This document shows positions 5,333 to 5,482 of a stretch of DNA of 5,482 nt, one piece after another. The stretch's first letter is position 1. The number at the start of each line of letters is the position of its first letter. The DNA is taken from NCBI GenBank assembly GCA_902796285.1, contig CADBOH010000086.1, positions 1 through 5,482 on the forward strand. Direction: 5' to 3'. Made by a program: the position numbers and the translations under genes. A model generated the notes under the pieces. The model was given only the letters and a program-made list of their open reading frames with translations, did not search any database and was not told where the DNA came from. Source of the DNA: an uncultured Eubacteriales bacterium (GTDB taxonomy: Bacteria > Bacillota > Clostridia > Christensenellales > UBA1242).

Positions 5333-5482
5333 TTAATATGTTGACATATTAATTTTCACTCGCAGCACATTAACCTGCAGTACTAGTTCACCTACAATCT
5401 GTTCATCCGTCGCCCTATCCCAAGTTGTTGTTCCTGCTGCGAGATGCGCTGCAGTCGTAACAGTCATCACATCCACATCCTC
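5333..5482 (-). CDS. Unidentified protein, C-terminal 49 residues; gene may continue past the window edge
   Basis: The frame is open from the window edge to a TAA (5335-5333). It reads EDVDVMTVTTAAHLAAGTTT at the start, continues through WDRATDEQIVGELVL and ends LRVKINMSTY. It looks like real coding sequence because the composition is balanced, the codons are more GC-rich than in the operon, and a terminator-like structure follows. An internal ATG at residue 6, with GAGG upstream, means it could also be a complete 44-aa protein starting inside the window. The opposite strand is open here too, but it would encode an implausible Cys/Ser/Thr-rich peptide. I recognise no family. Confidence 0.5.
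   Translation of the reverse strand, partial: EDVDVMTVTTAAHLAAGTTTWDRATDEQIVGELVLQVNVLRVKINMSTY

Noticed and set aside
5306..5386. Separated inverted octamer TAGTACTG (5306-5313) and CAGTACTA (5378-5385)
   Set aside because: It is short, widely separated and half inside a putative coding frame, so it is likely chance.
1..5482. CRISPR array or insertion sequence
   Set aside because: No regularly spaced repeats of 23-40 bp and no transposase or terminal inverted repeats were seen. The TTGCAA sites are too few and short.

Overview
The window is an AT-rich stretch of a low-GC Gram-positive (Firmicutes/Clostridia-like) genome. This is inferred from strong AGGAGG-type Shine-Dalgarno sites, a consensus sigma-A promoter, hairpin/T-tract terminators and a CCA-encoding tRNA-Pro gene. 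No species can be assigned from the sequence alone. The two ends (tRNA-Pro on the left, a more GC-rich partial reading frame on the right) look like backbone or older sequence, while the middle looks like an accessory defence cassette.

Layout. Positions 1-52 are the 3' part of tRNA-Pro(UGG), followed by its terminator (53-92). Positions 93-408 hold no clear gene, but they contain several strong inverted repeats (a pseudoknot-like one at 260-292, a 17-position hairpin at 312-349, a TTGCAA-type dyad at 393-408) and one doubtful 44-codon leftward ORF. The core is a two-gene leftward operon. The first gene (4901 to 1854) encodes a 1015-aa UG/Abi-type reverse transcriptase with an intact YVDD motif, fused to a C-terminal nitrilase (carbon-nitrogen hydrolase) domain with its Glu-Lys-Cys triad. 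The second gene (1857 to 409) overlaps it by an ATGA and encodes a 482-aa protein with an AlbA_2 (Schlafen-like) fold followed by a GHKL-type ATP-binding domain. Positions 4902-5332 hold the operon's ribosome binding site, a near-consensus promoter bracketed by paired TTGCAA dyads, a short possible gene remnant and a probable leftward terminator. Positions 5333-5482 are the C-terminal end of an unidentified leftward gene.

How it may work. Reverse transcriptases fused to nitrilase domains are known from the defence-associated UG group (DRT type 1 and related clades), which protect against phages. The translationally coupled AlbA_2/GHKL protein is not a partner I know for that group, so the pair may be an uncharacterised variant. 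It could be an RT-nitrilase sensor/effector plus a nucleic-acid-binding, ATP-binding partner. The dyads around the promoter suggest it is tightly controlled. The structured, gene-poor DNA downstream of the operon is the best place in this window to look for an associated non-coding RNA.
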